Source: Pleurodeles waltl | Lineage: Eukaryota > Chordata > Amphibia > Caudata > Salamandridae | Direction of reading: 5' to 3' | DNA: 64,000 nucleotides | Assembly (NCBI RefSeq): GCF_031143425.1 | Contig: NC_090448.1 | Span: 531,296,313-531,360,312, forward strand | In this document: in pieces, positions 11,971-22,329 of the stretch | Position numbering within the stretch: position 1 is the first letter of the stretch | Layout of the letters: the number at the start of each line of letters is the position of its first letter | Made by a program: the position numbers and the translations under genes | The notes under the pieces: model-generated | What the model was told of the DNA's origin: nothing | The model's database searches: none | Seen by the model: the letters and a program-made list of their open reading frames with translations, nothing else

Positions 11971-12881
11971 GGGGCATATTTATACTCCGTTTGCGACAAA
12001 TTTGCGTCGTTTTATTCGACGCAAATTCGGCGCAAAACTAACGCCATATTTATACTTTGGCGTTAGACGCGTCTAGTGCCAAAGTATGAGGAATGAGCGT
12101 CATTTTTTTGCGTAAACGCCTTCCTTGCGTTAATGAGATGCAAGGTAGGCGTTCCCGTCCAAAAAAATGACTGCGACACAAATGCGTCGTATTTATACTC
12201 CCGGGCAAAAATCACGCCCGGGAGTGGGCAGGGCAAAAAACCCTGCATTTGCGCCTCTTTTTAACGCCTGGGTCAGGGCAGGCGTTAAGGGACCTGTGGG
12301 CTCAAAATGAGCCCACAGCTGCCCTCCCATGCCCCCAGGGACCCCCCTGCCACCCTTGCCCACCCCAGGAGGACACCCAAGGATGGAGGGACCCATCCCA
12401 GGGACATTCAGGTAAGTTCAGGTAAGTATAATTATTTTTTTTTTTTTCTTTTTTTTTGGCATAGGGGGGCCTGATTTGTGCCCCCTACATGCCACAATGC
12501 CCAATGACCATGCCCAGGGGACATAAGTCCCCTGGGCATGGCCATTGGGCAAGGGGGCATGACTCCTGTCTTTACTAAGACAGGAGTCATGTAAATGGAG
12601 TCTGGGCGTCGTTAAAAATGGCGCAAATCGGGTGGAGGCGATTTTTTTGCGTCAACCTGACTTGCCCCATTTTAAGACGCCCTAACGCCATTTTTCCCTA
12701 CGCCGGCGCTGCCTGGTGTACGTGTTTTTTTTCCATGCACACCAGGCAGCGCCGGTCTGCTAGCGCCGCCTAACGCCATTCAATAAATACGGCGCCCGCA
12801 TGGTGCTTCAGAATGGCGTTAGCCGGCGCAAAACTTTTTGACGCTAAACTGCGTTAGCGTCAAAAAGTATAAATACGGGCC
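11971..12881. repeat. 0.9-kb non-autonomous DNA transposon, copy 2
   Basis: Begins GGGGCATATTTATACT and ends AGTATAAATACGGGC plus C, with flanking TAT on both sides (11968-11970, 12882-12884). The interior matches copy 3 almost base for base, including the CCCCTGGGCATGG and ACTCCTGTCTT palindromes. No coding capacity. It lies inside the 5' LTR of element D. Confidence 0.88.
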
Positions 12882-13015
12882 TATGTACTTGTGCATTTTA
12901 AAAAGCAAGACAGGCTTTAATTTTCCTGGTAGTGAACAACCCCTACATTAGTTGTTCACTACTGCAAGGCCTTCCTCTCCCATGGGATAACATTGGAGTT
13001 ACCTTATTACATTTA

Positions 13016-13939
13016 GGGGCATATTTATACTCCGTTTGCGCCAAAATTGCGTCGTTTTTTTCGACGCAAATTCGGCGCAAAACTAACGCCATATTTATAC
13101 TTTGGCGTTAGACGCGTCTAGGGCCAAAGTATGAGGAAAGAGCGTAATTTTTTTGCATGAACGCCTTCCTTGCGTTAATGAGATGCAAGGTAGGCGTTCC
13201 CGTCTAAAAAAATGACTGTGACGCAAATGCGTCGTATTTATACTCCCGGGCAAAAATCACGCCCGGGAGTGGGCGGGACAAAAAACCCCGCATTTGCGCC
13301 TCTTTTTAACACCTGGGTCAGGGCAGGCGTTAAGGGACCTGTGGGCTCAAAATGAGCCCACAGCTGCCCTCCCATGCCCCCAGGGACCCCCCCTGCCACC
13401 CTTGCCCACCCCAGGAGGACACCCAAGGATGGAGGGACCCATCCCAGGGACATTCAGGTAAGTTCAGGTAAGTATATATATATTTTTTTTAAATAATTTT
13501 TTTTGGCATAGGGGGGCCTGATTTGTGCCCCCCTACAGGCCACAATGCCCAATGACCATGCCCAGGGGACAGAAGTCCCCTGGGCATGGCCATTGGGCAA
13601 GGGGGCATGACTCCTGTCTTTACTAAGACAGGAGTCATGTAAATGGCGTCTGGGCGTCGTTAAAAATGGCGCAAATCGGGTGGAGGCGATTTTTTTGCGT
13701 CACCCTGACTTGCACCATTTTAAGACGCCCTAACGCCATTTTTCCCTACGCCGGCGCTGCCTGGTGTACGTGTTTTTTTTCCACGCACACCAGGCAGCGC
13801 CGGTCTGCTAGCGCCGGCTAACGCCATTCAATAAATACGACGCCCGCATGGCGCTTCAGAATGGCATTAGCCGGCGCTAAACTTTTTGATGCTAAACTGC
13901 GTTAGCGCAGTTTAGCGTCAAAAAGTATAAATACGGGCC
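13016..13939. repeat. 0.9-kb non-autonomous DNA transposon, copy 3
   Basis: Begins GGGGCATATTTATACT and ends GTATAAATACGGGCC, flanked by TTA on both sides (13013-13015, 13940-13942). It lies 134 bp from copy 2 in the same orientation and in the same LTR. The different flanking triplets show two independent insertions and not a tandem duplication. Confidence 0.88.
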
Positions 13940-14177
13940 TTAGTATGTTGCAACTCCCAATTGGAAGCAGGTGAACAGCTTGATTTTGGTGGCTAAAGAA
14001 TTGTAATTAAGAGCCCTCTTTTATTGTAAAGTCAGATTTTTAGTCAAAATTCTGAACATGCCACTTTTAGAAAGTTTACATTGACTTGCTCTAACCATTT
14101 GATGCCAAAAGCCGGATACTGGGTCACATGACTAGGTGTAGCTGGCAGCTAGTCTTTGTGTATTGCTTCCAGACAAT

Positions 14178-14339
14178 GGGCCTCATTACGAGTTTGGTGG
14201 AGGGGATTGCTCTGTCTCAAATGTGACAGATATCCACCGTATTAAAAGTTCCATTATAGCCTATGGAACTTGTAAAACTGGACATCCTTCGTGTTTGGGA
14301 CGGAGTAATCCCCCTCCGCCAAGATCGTAATCAGGCCCA
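14178..14339. repeat. Short foldback MITE, copy 2
   Basis: Begins GGGCCTCATTACGAGTTTGG and ends in the inverted CCGCCAAGATCGTAATCAGGCCC. The interior has TGTGACAGATATCC and ATTCCATTATAGCC-type symmetry as in copies at 763 and 31969. Inserted in the 5' LTR of element D. Confidence 0.8.
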
Positions 14340-15787
14340 GTGAGACAAATGGAAGATAGATGTTGACAGGATGGACCACTCTAAGTTAACAAGGGAGAGG
14401 AGCTGTCACTTACCACACTTGCACATCACAAATGCTCCTTGTGAGCACTCTCACAAAGGGTTGTCACTGGTCTTTTGTGACTCTAGACAAGTTGGGGCAA
14501 GGACAGGGAGGAAGGGGATGCCTGACCGCTCATGGGGTGGAAACCTCTTGAATCCTCCTCCATTTCATAGTGGGGAGCAGGTATACATTTTGGACTCTTA
14601 AACCCAACTCCTAGGTACACATTTGGACCTGTGGACTCTGCCAGGAACAAGGACTGCTGCACTGCTGAAATGACTGCCACTCTGCTGGACTGTTGCCCTG
14701 AATGACTGCTGCCCCACTGTACTACCAGCTGCCTTTTTGCCTGGGTAAGAGAGAATGGATCTGTACCCATAAATGTAGGCCCCCAGTGTGACTCCAAGGG
14801 CTAGTTGATTGGCCTCCTGATCAGAAGCCTCAGGAAGAGAAAAGATCTCCAACAACCATGAACCCAGCACCTGGACTCTGCCATCTGTGCGTTCTGTCCT
14901 CCCAAGTAGTGCTACCCAATCCTGGACTCTTGGAAGTGGGCCTGAAGGTGCTCTGCAAGCCCACCTGTAGATCCAGCAGAACTGATGCATCTCCTCCATG
15001 GCGCACCTCACCTCAACCAATGCATCGCCTCTGTTGCTCTAATCATCACCCTCAGAACCGATGCATCACCTCTGCTGTGCAGATGTCCCTGATGCAAAGA
15101 CTTGTATCGCCCATTGCAGCCCATCAGAACCAAAGCATCTCCATGCAATGACATCGCCTCGCCCAACGCTGCCTATCAGAACCGCCGCTGTGTGACGCAT
15201 CTCTACACAATGACATTGCCTCCCATTTTGCAGCTCCCTGGACCCACCGCTTCGTGATGCATCTCCTCACCCAGACCTTGAATCGACTCTGCTGCACAAC
15301 ACATCATCGACACGGGACTGCATCTCTTCTTTTTGCAACCGGGATTTAAGGTACTCTTGTCAGCAGCCCTAAGTGGGTCACTGTAGCCAGCCCGTGCTCC
15401 ATCGCAGTCTGCCTGAACCTGTGTCTTTGTCCCGGTCCGGTTGGTCCAACTGATCACAGTTGGTGCTTAGTGCTTTTTAGTGCTATTTTCACTTGAATCT
15501 TTAAAATTTCATATATCAGCTCTACTAATTAGATTATTTTTGTTTTGATCTTGATTTATTTATTGAAATATACTCTATTCTTTGAAACTGGTGTGGTGTT
15601 TATTACTGTGTGAAGTGCTCTATAAGTACTTTACACATTGCCACTAAGCCTGTCTGCCCTTGCCAAGCTACCAGAAGGTTAAGCACAGGTTAATTTGGGG
15701 TTTGCTTGTGACTTCACCCTGACAAGAAGTGTGGTTCCTGCTTGAGAAGGATTTCAGCCTCCTAAACCATTAACTCAGTATCTTACA

Positions 15788-15811
15788 TTGGTGATCAGTG
15801 GTGAGGATTTG
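15788..15811 (+). promoter_or_regulatory. Candidate primer-binding site of element D
   Basis: TTGGTGATCAGTGGTGAGGA directly follows the LTR end. The minus-strand element A has TTGGTGATGCAGCGGTGGGA in the same place. TGG start and position fit a tRNA primer site. The sequence partly resembles the complement of a leucine tRNA 3' end, but with mismatches and small gaps, so the tRNA identity is only a guess. Confidence 0.5.
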
Positions 15812-17303
15812 GGCTTGTGTTTGTACAATGCCATACATTGATTTTGTGTTACGCTGAAAATCCCAGGTAAATAATCTAAGACCTGTTTGAGTTCAAATTT
15901 TTCCTTGATTTACCTTTTTTTGCTTTTTTAAAGTAATCACCCTTGCTTTACCTGATTGTTTGTTTCTATATCTTCACCTGCAAAAATGGAATTTGAACTC
16001 CTAAATCTGGAGAGCTACACTGTGGTTGAGCTCAAGGAATTTTGGAAGGAGCACCAGGATTGCGGAGCTCCAAAAGGCTTGCAGGGCATAGGTGGAGGTC
16101 CCCCAGTTGCCAGTCACAGCAGATGACCAGGATGGAGAAGATGAAGTGGAGTGGCCAGAGCAGAGCCTGTATGATTCTTCTGAGGAGGATGACTTGGCTC
16201 CTGAGTTGGTGGTCCCTGCCAAAGTAGACAGCACTGTGTTTTCTCAGGCCTGTCCTCAGAGGAGCGGGCATACAGGAAGGCGAAAGGGAGTTTAGGCTGC
16301 AGATGGCCCAGTTAAAAATGGAAGAAAAGAAATGGCTATGGATTCAAAGTAACTAGCCTTGGAGGAAAATAAATGAGCCATGGAGGAGAGGTCAGGGAGG
16401 GAAAGCAAATGTAACTGATCTTGGAGGAAAATAAATCAGCCATGGAGGAGAGGAAAATGATCCAGGAAAGGTGCCTTAGAGACTTGGACATAAGAGCTAG
16501 GCAGGCAGAGCTCAGCAATGTTGATGGCAGTGTACATACAGTGCCCTCTCGAGACAAGAGGGTCCACATTCCTGAAGGTCAGCTGGGTGACTTTGTTGTG
16601 GGAGACAACATTGACAAATGGTTTAATGGAGTATGAGAAATCTTTGCAGATGCTTTGGATCCTTGAGGAGGATTGGGGGGCTAGCCTTCATAATAATATC
16701 CTAGCGAGGGGAGGGACAGACTACTGGCCCTAAAGAAGGGAGACAGGATGAGGTATCTCACTATGAAGGAAACCCTTGTAAGGAAATATGGTCTCAACAC
16801 TGAAAAGTATAGACAAAAATTCAGGGACAGACAGAAGCTGGCCCATTACTACTGGGTGGATTGTGTAGATTCCTTTGCAAGGCATTGGGTGGCTGGGTGA
16901 AGGGAAGTGATGTGAAGGATTGCTAGGGGTTGTATAACTTGATTGCAAAAGAGCACAAGTACAGTCTTTGTTTTGCAGATCTGCACCAACACCTCATTGA
17001 TAGTAAGCTCACTGACCTCAGGGAGCTTTTTAAGAAGGTGGACGACTGGTTCAGCCCCAGGGTCTACAAGACGATATCTGTGTGGGACCACCCCAAGGGG
17101 GAACAGGGTCCCCAATGCAAGAAGGAGAGGGGAGACAGTCCTAAAAACATGGAGTTCTCTAAATGTTCCAAAAGTAGTTCCACAGGTCATTGCACCCAAT
17201 CCCCACCTGAGCAGAAGAAGGGGTTCCCTGACAACATGTCCTTAGGAAAAGCACCCCAAATGCTATGACTGGCAACAGATTGGGCACTACAAGTGGGATT
17301 CCA

Positions 17304-18650
17304 TGTCATGGTTTGTGGTGAGTCGCACACAAGATAGTACTGCCCTCCCCCTGTGCGACAGAGATGTTTATTGTGAGCAAAAGCTCCTGAGAACTTCAGC
17401 AAACACATCTGCTTTCAGGTAAGCGGTACATGCTTTTCCACAGTGGATTTCTCACAAGATCAGCAAGCTTCTAGGACATGACACATATTTAGATCACGCT
17501 CACATACTCGGCAGTGCTTCGCCTCTCACTCTGGATTTGGAAGCCATTCTTCTACAGTTCCGCTGTCTTGAAAGAACGCGCAGAGTGCATGAGTTATGAT
17601 TACAGGATTCCATGAGTAATAGTGTATGGAAGGCTTATCTGATAACCAATAATTTTGTATCTACACATGCAGGAAGCACGTTGACATTTTCTAGCTTGTT
17701 TGTTGAACATGCGCATGGAGGGCGTTGAAAATCCTGTACATTACTGTTACTGAATACACACATGGAGTGCATTGAAAAGCCTGTGTATATCTGTTATTGG
17801 GCACATATATTGAACACATGGATGGAGAACATTGTAAAGCCTGTGTATTTCTGTTAGAGATGCATGCTTGGAGCTCGTTGAAAAGGATTTCTGGTAATTG
17901 TACATGAGTATGGAGTGCGATTAAAGACATCTTCTTTGGCGTACTTGAACATGCGCATGGGGCACTATAGTATATTTACAATTATTATTATTATTTGTGT
18001 ATGAACACATGCATGGAGCTTTTCCACAAAGGCTTCTTTTGGAAGGCACTTGGAGGGTATCATTTGCATATTTCTATTCCCCACATTTGGCTGCACTGGG
18101 GACAATGACCAGTTGGTTGGATTAATATTGTACTCAGTGACTTTCTAACTGAGTCTCTTCTCTATTGATTCCTGAATCATTGACAATTCATCCATATCCA
18201 GGTTATTATCCCAAATACACATTTTTCACAATAGCTTGAATGTATGCTCATGGATAATAAGTACCTAACTCTGTCTTAAAATATCATCTGTTTAACAGAG
18301 TCTTTCTCTTGAGTGTTCCACAAATCTACTCTCTCCAGTACTGCCTCCCACACCCAACAATCTGAGATGTCCCCTTCACATGGGTTCCTTCTATTTTTTA
18401 GGTAGAGGTCTGAACCAGGTAGGGGCAGGAGCACAAGGGGACACATACAGTTCATGAGTACTGACTTGTTTCTCCTTGTTCATAGTGCAGCAGTGCTTAC
18501 CCAGATGGTCTACTGTTCCAGAACACCCAGGATTCCCTCCCCTGTGCCCTAGCCTCCTTTTCTGGTTAACACACATATACAAGTAAGAGAAAAAGGGTCT
18601 GTAGAGTTGGTTCATGTTGTCTCTGCAAGGCCACATCACAGGCTTATGGT
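17304..18650. mobile_element. Unidentified 1.35-kb insertion in gag of D
   Basis: Comparison with the gag end of copy E shows that sequence from about 17304 to about 18650 is foreign and splits the zinc knuckle. It begins near TGTCATGGTTTGTGG and ends near CCACATCACA, so TG..CA ends of a solo LTR are possible. No matching target duplication is visible. No coding domain was seen. It contains the 70-bp imperfect repeats listed separately. Confidence 0.5.
17695..18020. repeat. Imperfect tandem repeat, about 60-75 bp unit
   Basis: Four to five diverged units share ACATGCATGGAG(T/C)GC(A/G)TTGAAAAG, CCTGTGTAT and TTCTGTTA blocks: starts near 17707, 17760, 17818, 17862 and 17906, with a fragment near 18003. 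Units differ by substitutions and small gaps. Confidence 0.6.
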
Positions 18651-18976
18651 AAGGTTTGCGGTGGCTTGATATGCCAAGTGTCCCAAGTGGTCATGGCATC
18701 CCACTGGTGGGCAGACACGGGGGGCTGGCGAGTGTAGCTCTTTGGGAGAATATTGACCCAGATATGTGGGTGGAAGAGCAGAGGAAAATGATGAAGACCT
18801 AGGCACTCAATAATGTGTAACAATATAGTATTATTTGAAAATCTAACAGATACAGTGAAGTAATTCAATGATTAGTAGATCAATCACTGAGAGATTTTAA
18901 ATTGATTCAGTCCAACAAACATCGAGTTGATTGACGAATCCATCCTTTAATGAAACAGTCAAACCACCAACAGCCC

Positions 18977-19033
18977 CAGCCAACACGTGTTTCGTCGTGG
19001 GAGTGGGTACTCCCCGTGACTTTGTCAAGGCTG
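18977..19033 (-). ncRNA. Degenerate hammerhead-ribozyme-like motif, left arm
   Basis: Mirror copy of the motif at 20855-20911 on the opposite strand, with the same stems and the same altered core residues. Confidence 0.48.
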
Positions 19034-20854
19034 TAAAGAACCCAAAATACAGAATATATGTAAATTATGACTTAAAAATGGCAAAGCATATCGACACGTA
19101 TTGTGTTTTTGAAATTAGTTAACATAGCAAAAACTAAAGCAAAACCCAGAACATCAGTTATCAACTCTTCATTGCTATAAAATTAAGAACTAAATCCATA
19201 ATTTAACTATGTAATAAATGTGTAATAAGTGATTCTATAATAAAATTCACACCCATCTCAGCCCAGTGTGACGAGAGGGAAAGGAAGACCAAGGCAACTC
19301 CCACAGTCAACCAAATACCGGTGAGAAAAATATACTAAACTCAATATTATAGTAAGAGTAAACAACAACTATAAGTGACTCATCCCAGTGTCACCAAAGT
19401 TAGTTACTAGATATCAATAACCAATATGCAGTATCTCAAGAACATATAAGCCCCAGTGAAAAATGTCATACCTCGATTCTGATAAGAAAAACACTTTGTA
19501 CCGCTAACTCATAATAAACATGTACTGCATCTTCTGAAATTAAGATAAGATACGAGGTATAACAAAGAGTTAGCTATATATAATAATCTGGTGCCTGTTA
19601 ATGTTAACAACAAACACCTACCCACTTACGGCCAACTGGCCATGTCGTCGTGAAGTTATAACAGAGTGTATACGACGTCTCTAATAACAAAAGTAATAAC
19701 GAAAAATCAATCAGCTCAAAAAGCAATTTACAACAAGTTTTGATATTAAATATGCTTCCCGTATAGCACCAGTATTATTAATCTATTTACCTGATCCTTG
19801 TGTACACTTCCTACAAAAGACCGGAGCCGCGATTAGCAGTTCCGATCATGACGGCCATGCTGTAAAACCTGACTGCATTGAATTGCTCTAGTGTACTTGG
19901 AGCAGCCCGTAAGTGACCAATACATTGGAACAGATACTCTACTAGTCGCGCTCTCTTGTTAGTAAAACGCGCGTCGGCCGAGGAATTAGCTATTTAATGA
20001 CGCAATTCAATGCAGTCAGGTTTTACAGCATGGCCGTCATGATCGGAACTGCTAATCGCGGCTCCGGTCTTTTGTAGGAAGTGTACACAAGGATCAGGTA
20101 AATAGATTAATAATACTGGTGCTATACGGGAAGCATATTTAATATCAAAACTTGTTGTAAATTGCTTTTTGAGCTGATTGATTTTTCGTTATTACTTTTG
20201 TTATTAGAGACGTCGTATACACTCTGTTATAACTTCACGACGACATGGCCAGTTGGCCGTAAGTGGGTAGGTGTTTGTTGTTAACATTAACAGGCACCAG
20301 ATTATTATATATAGCTAACTCTTTGTTATACCTCATATCTTATCTTAATTTCAGAAGATGCGGTACATGTTTATTATGAGTTAGCGGTACAAAGTGTTTT
20401 TCTTATCAGAATCGAGGTATGACATTTTTCTCTGGGGCTTATATGTTCTTGAGATACTGCATATTGGTTATTGATATCTAGTAACTAACTTTGGTGACAC
20501 TGGGATGAGTCACTTATAGTTGTCGTTTACTCTTACTATAATATTGAGTTTAGTATATTTTTCTCACCGGTATTTGGTTGACTGTGGGAGTTGCCTTGGT
20601 CTTCCTTTCCCTCTCGTCACACTGGGCTGAGATGGGTGTGAATTTTATTATAGAATCACTTATTACACATTTATTACATAGTTAAATTATGGATTTAGTT
20701 CTTAATTTTATAGCAATGAAGAGTTGATAACTGATGTTCTGGGTTTTGCTTTAGTTTTTGCTATGTTAACTAATTTCAAAAACACAATACGTGTCGATAT
20801 GCTTTGCCATTTTTAAGTCATAATTTACATATATTCTGTATTTTGGGTTCTTTA

Positions 20855-20911
20855 CAGCCTTGACAAAGTCACGGGGAGTACCCACTCCCACGACGAAACA
20901 CGTGTTGGCTG
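20855..20911 (+). ncRNA. Degenerate hammerhead-ribozyme-like motif, right arm
   Basis: The order is stem I 5' strand CAGCC, core-like TTGACAAA (consensus CTGANGA), stem II from GTC..GGGGAG to CTCCC..GAC, the GAAA core, a two-base-pair stem III AC/GT, the cleavage-site triplet position GTG, and stem I 3' strand GGCTG. This is the layout of the minimal hammerheads known in Penelope-like elements. The first core box is altered and the triplet ends in G, which does not normally cleave, so activity is doubtful. Confidence 0.5.
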
Positions 20912-21270
20912 GGGCTGTTGGTGGTTTGACTGTTTCATTAAAGGATGGATTCGTCAATCAACTCGATGTTTGTTGGACTGAATCAATTTAAAGTCTCTCA
21001 GTGATTGATCTACTAATCATTGAATTACTTCACTGTATCTGTTAGATTTTCATATAATACTATATTGTTACACATTATTGAGTGCCTAGGTCTTCATCAT
21101 TTGCATGTATAGCTGTGTTTTCACAGTTTAAGGGGGTAGGGGAGATTCCTTTGAGGCCGGGAGCACCAACGTTGCAATATTCTGTTCTTTGTCTACTTTA
21201 AATTGGTACTGTTGTGAGCGCTTTTATCCCCTTTCATTTCTCCCCGTTAGTACTAAAGGAAGAGCAGAGG

Positions 21271-21547
21271 AACCCTAGTGTTCCTGTGTGATGGAGAGAT
21301 GGTGCCTAGTAATACTAAGAAGTATAGGTAGTGGGTCACCATCAATAGGCAGAGGGTGGACAGTCTGAGATACAATGGAGCCAGCATGACAACTGTCAGA
21401 TGACATCTGGTGACCTCAGAGCAGGTAGTCCCTAGTGTATTCAACCAGGTTATTGTAGATGACAACCATAAGAGTCACTATTCATTGGCTCTAGTGCCCT
21501 TTGATTGGGGGGCTCAGGTTCCTTAAGTGTAGCTGTGAGTCTATCCA
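21271..21547 (+). pseudogene. Gag end and protease start of element D
   Basis: Continues gag-protease sequence after the palindromic insert and aligns with 26010-26290 of copy E (AGAGGTAACCCTA..; then the GGAGCCAGCATGACAAC stretch around the DTGAS aspartic-protease motif, here frame-disrupted). It is cut at 21547 by element C and resumes at 32335. Confidence 0.75.
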
Positions 21548-21760
21548 TGATGTAGTGTCTTGCATGATTTAGAACAGAACCTTTCTGACTCTCTGCAGAC
21601 TCCATATCAGTGTGACTTAATTGCTAGAATAGAATGTAATGAAAACTTTGTTTAGAATGTTGGAGCTCACAGGTATATGCAGAGGATTAAAGATGTGCGA
21701 TTTACAGCTTTGCATGTGGCTTAGCCATTGGCGGGTACCCAGGCTGAGGAAGACGCTACA
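21548..21760 (+). repeat. Left LTR of element C
   Basis: Begins TGATGTAGTGTCTTGCATGA and ends GACGCTACA. It matches 32125-32334 throughout, including the GATTTAGAACAGAACCTTTC block and AGAATGTTGGAG. It is followed by ACTGGTGATAGATAGGGGAT, a possible primer site. Confidence 0.75.
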
Positions 21761-22329
21761 ACTGGTGATAGATAGGGGATAAGTAACCCAAAGAAGAAAG
21801 TGATCCATTGGAGAGTTTGCCTTTGACCAGGAAAACTGCTCCCCTGTGCCATGTGAGCCTTCATTCTAGTGCAAAGTCAACGGTTGGCATATGTGGAGTC
21901 AAAGGGCAGCTACAGCCGGTGTGAAGCATGTGAATGGAAAGAAAGATTCACTAAGAAGTCTATGCATCATTGACCAAGAAGCTACGACTAAGATCTTACA
22001 AAAAGGTACCATGCTGCCACACAAAATAAAGTTATGTCTTGTACGGAGTGTTAACGCTGAAGTCGGATACAACCAGGTGCAGTTAAAGGCAATCATAATT
22101 TTCTATATATTATTATGAATAATAGCATTGGCTAACAGAACAAGTAAAAAGGAAGCATATTGCTTTTACTCTTACCTGAGTCTTGATAAGTGGAGCATTT
22201 CAACCTCAGTACTGGGCAGAGAGATGCAAGAAGAAGCACTGAAGTTGTGTTTACTGAGCTGTCCAATATCTGAAGTGGCACACAAACAACGTTGCCAGGT
22301 GGCGGCTCAGAACAACTCCAGAAGTTTCC

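Larger units (their letters stand above)
11528..15787 (+). repeat. 5' LTR of element D, with three MITE insertions
   Basis: Starts TGTTAGACCTGGCA, the same start as the LTR at 29425, and ends in ACA just before a TTGGTGATCAGTGG leader. Removing the MITEs at 11971-12881, 13016-13939 and 14178-14339 leaves about 2.26 kb, close to the 2.18-kb solo LTR at 22706-24887. The 3' part carries the T-rich region and the AAGCCTGTCTGCCC block. About 14985-15310 carries repeated GATGCATC-like motifs. Confidence 0.8.
15986..18771 (+). pseudogene. Gag of element D, broken
   Basis: Begins MEFELLNLESYTVVELKEFW at 15986, after a short leader, and continues in shifted frames. A SAP-like N-terminus (xELKEFWKEH) is followed by a charged region and a capsid-like part at 16930-17060 (LYNLIAKEH..LTDLRELFKK). 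This part aligns with LYNLILREH..LTSPQELGKK of element A. A zinc knuckle is entered at about 17258-17303 but its second cysteine codon is TGG (Trp). The gene is then cut by an insert (17304-18650) and resumes at about 18651 with CPK..HPTGGQT, matching copy E. Gag would form the particle core and bind the genomic RNA. Stops and shifts make it dead. Confidence 0.72.
18785..21257. mobile_element. Palindromic Penelope-like element with 1.1-kb inverted arms
   Basis: The left arm 18785-19886 is the reverse complement of the right arm 20002-21102, with only a handful of differences seen (several are CG versus CA/TG). A 115-bp unique spacer lies at 19887-20001, and a 155-bp unique tail follows the right arm (21103-21257). 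The duplicate GGAAGAGCAGAGGAA at 18772-18786 and 21258-21272 is a 13-15-bp target duplication, and gag-protease sequence of element D joins cleanly across it. Each arm has a hammerhead-ribozyme-like fold. A long target duplication, no terminal TG..CA, and such folds suggest a truncated Penelope-like retroelement that inserted with an inverted 5' copy. No reverse transcriptase is present. The twin 63-codon frames in the arms are not genes. Confidence 0.75.

Noticed and set aside
18931..20957. Two identical 63-codon frames on opposite strands (18931-19122, 20766-20957)
   Set aside because: They are mirror copies created by the inverted arms and overlap the hammerhead-like fold. No protein family is recognised.
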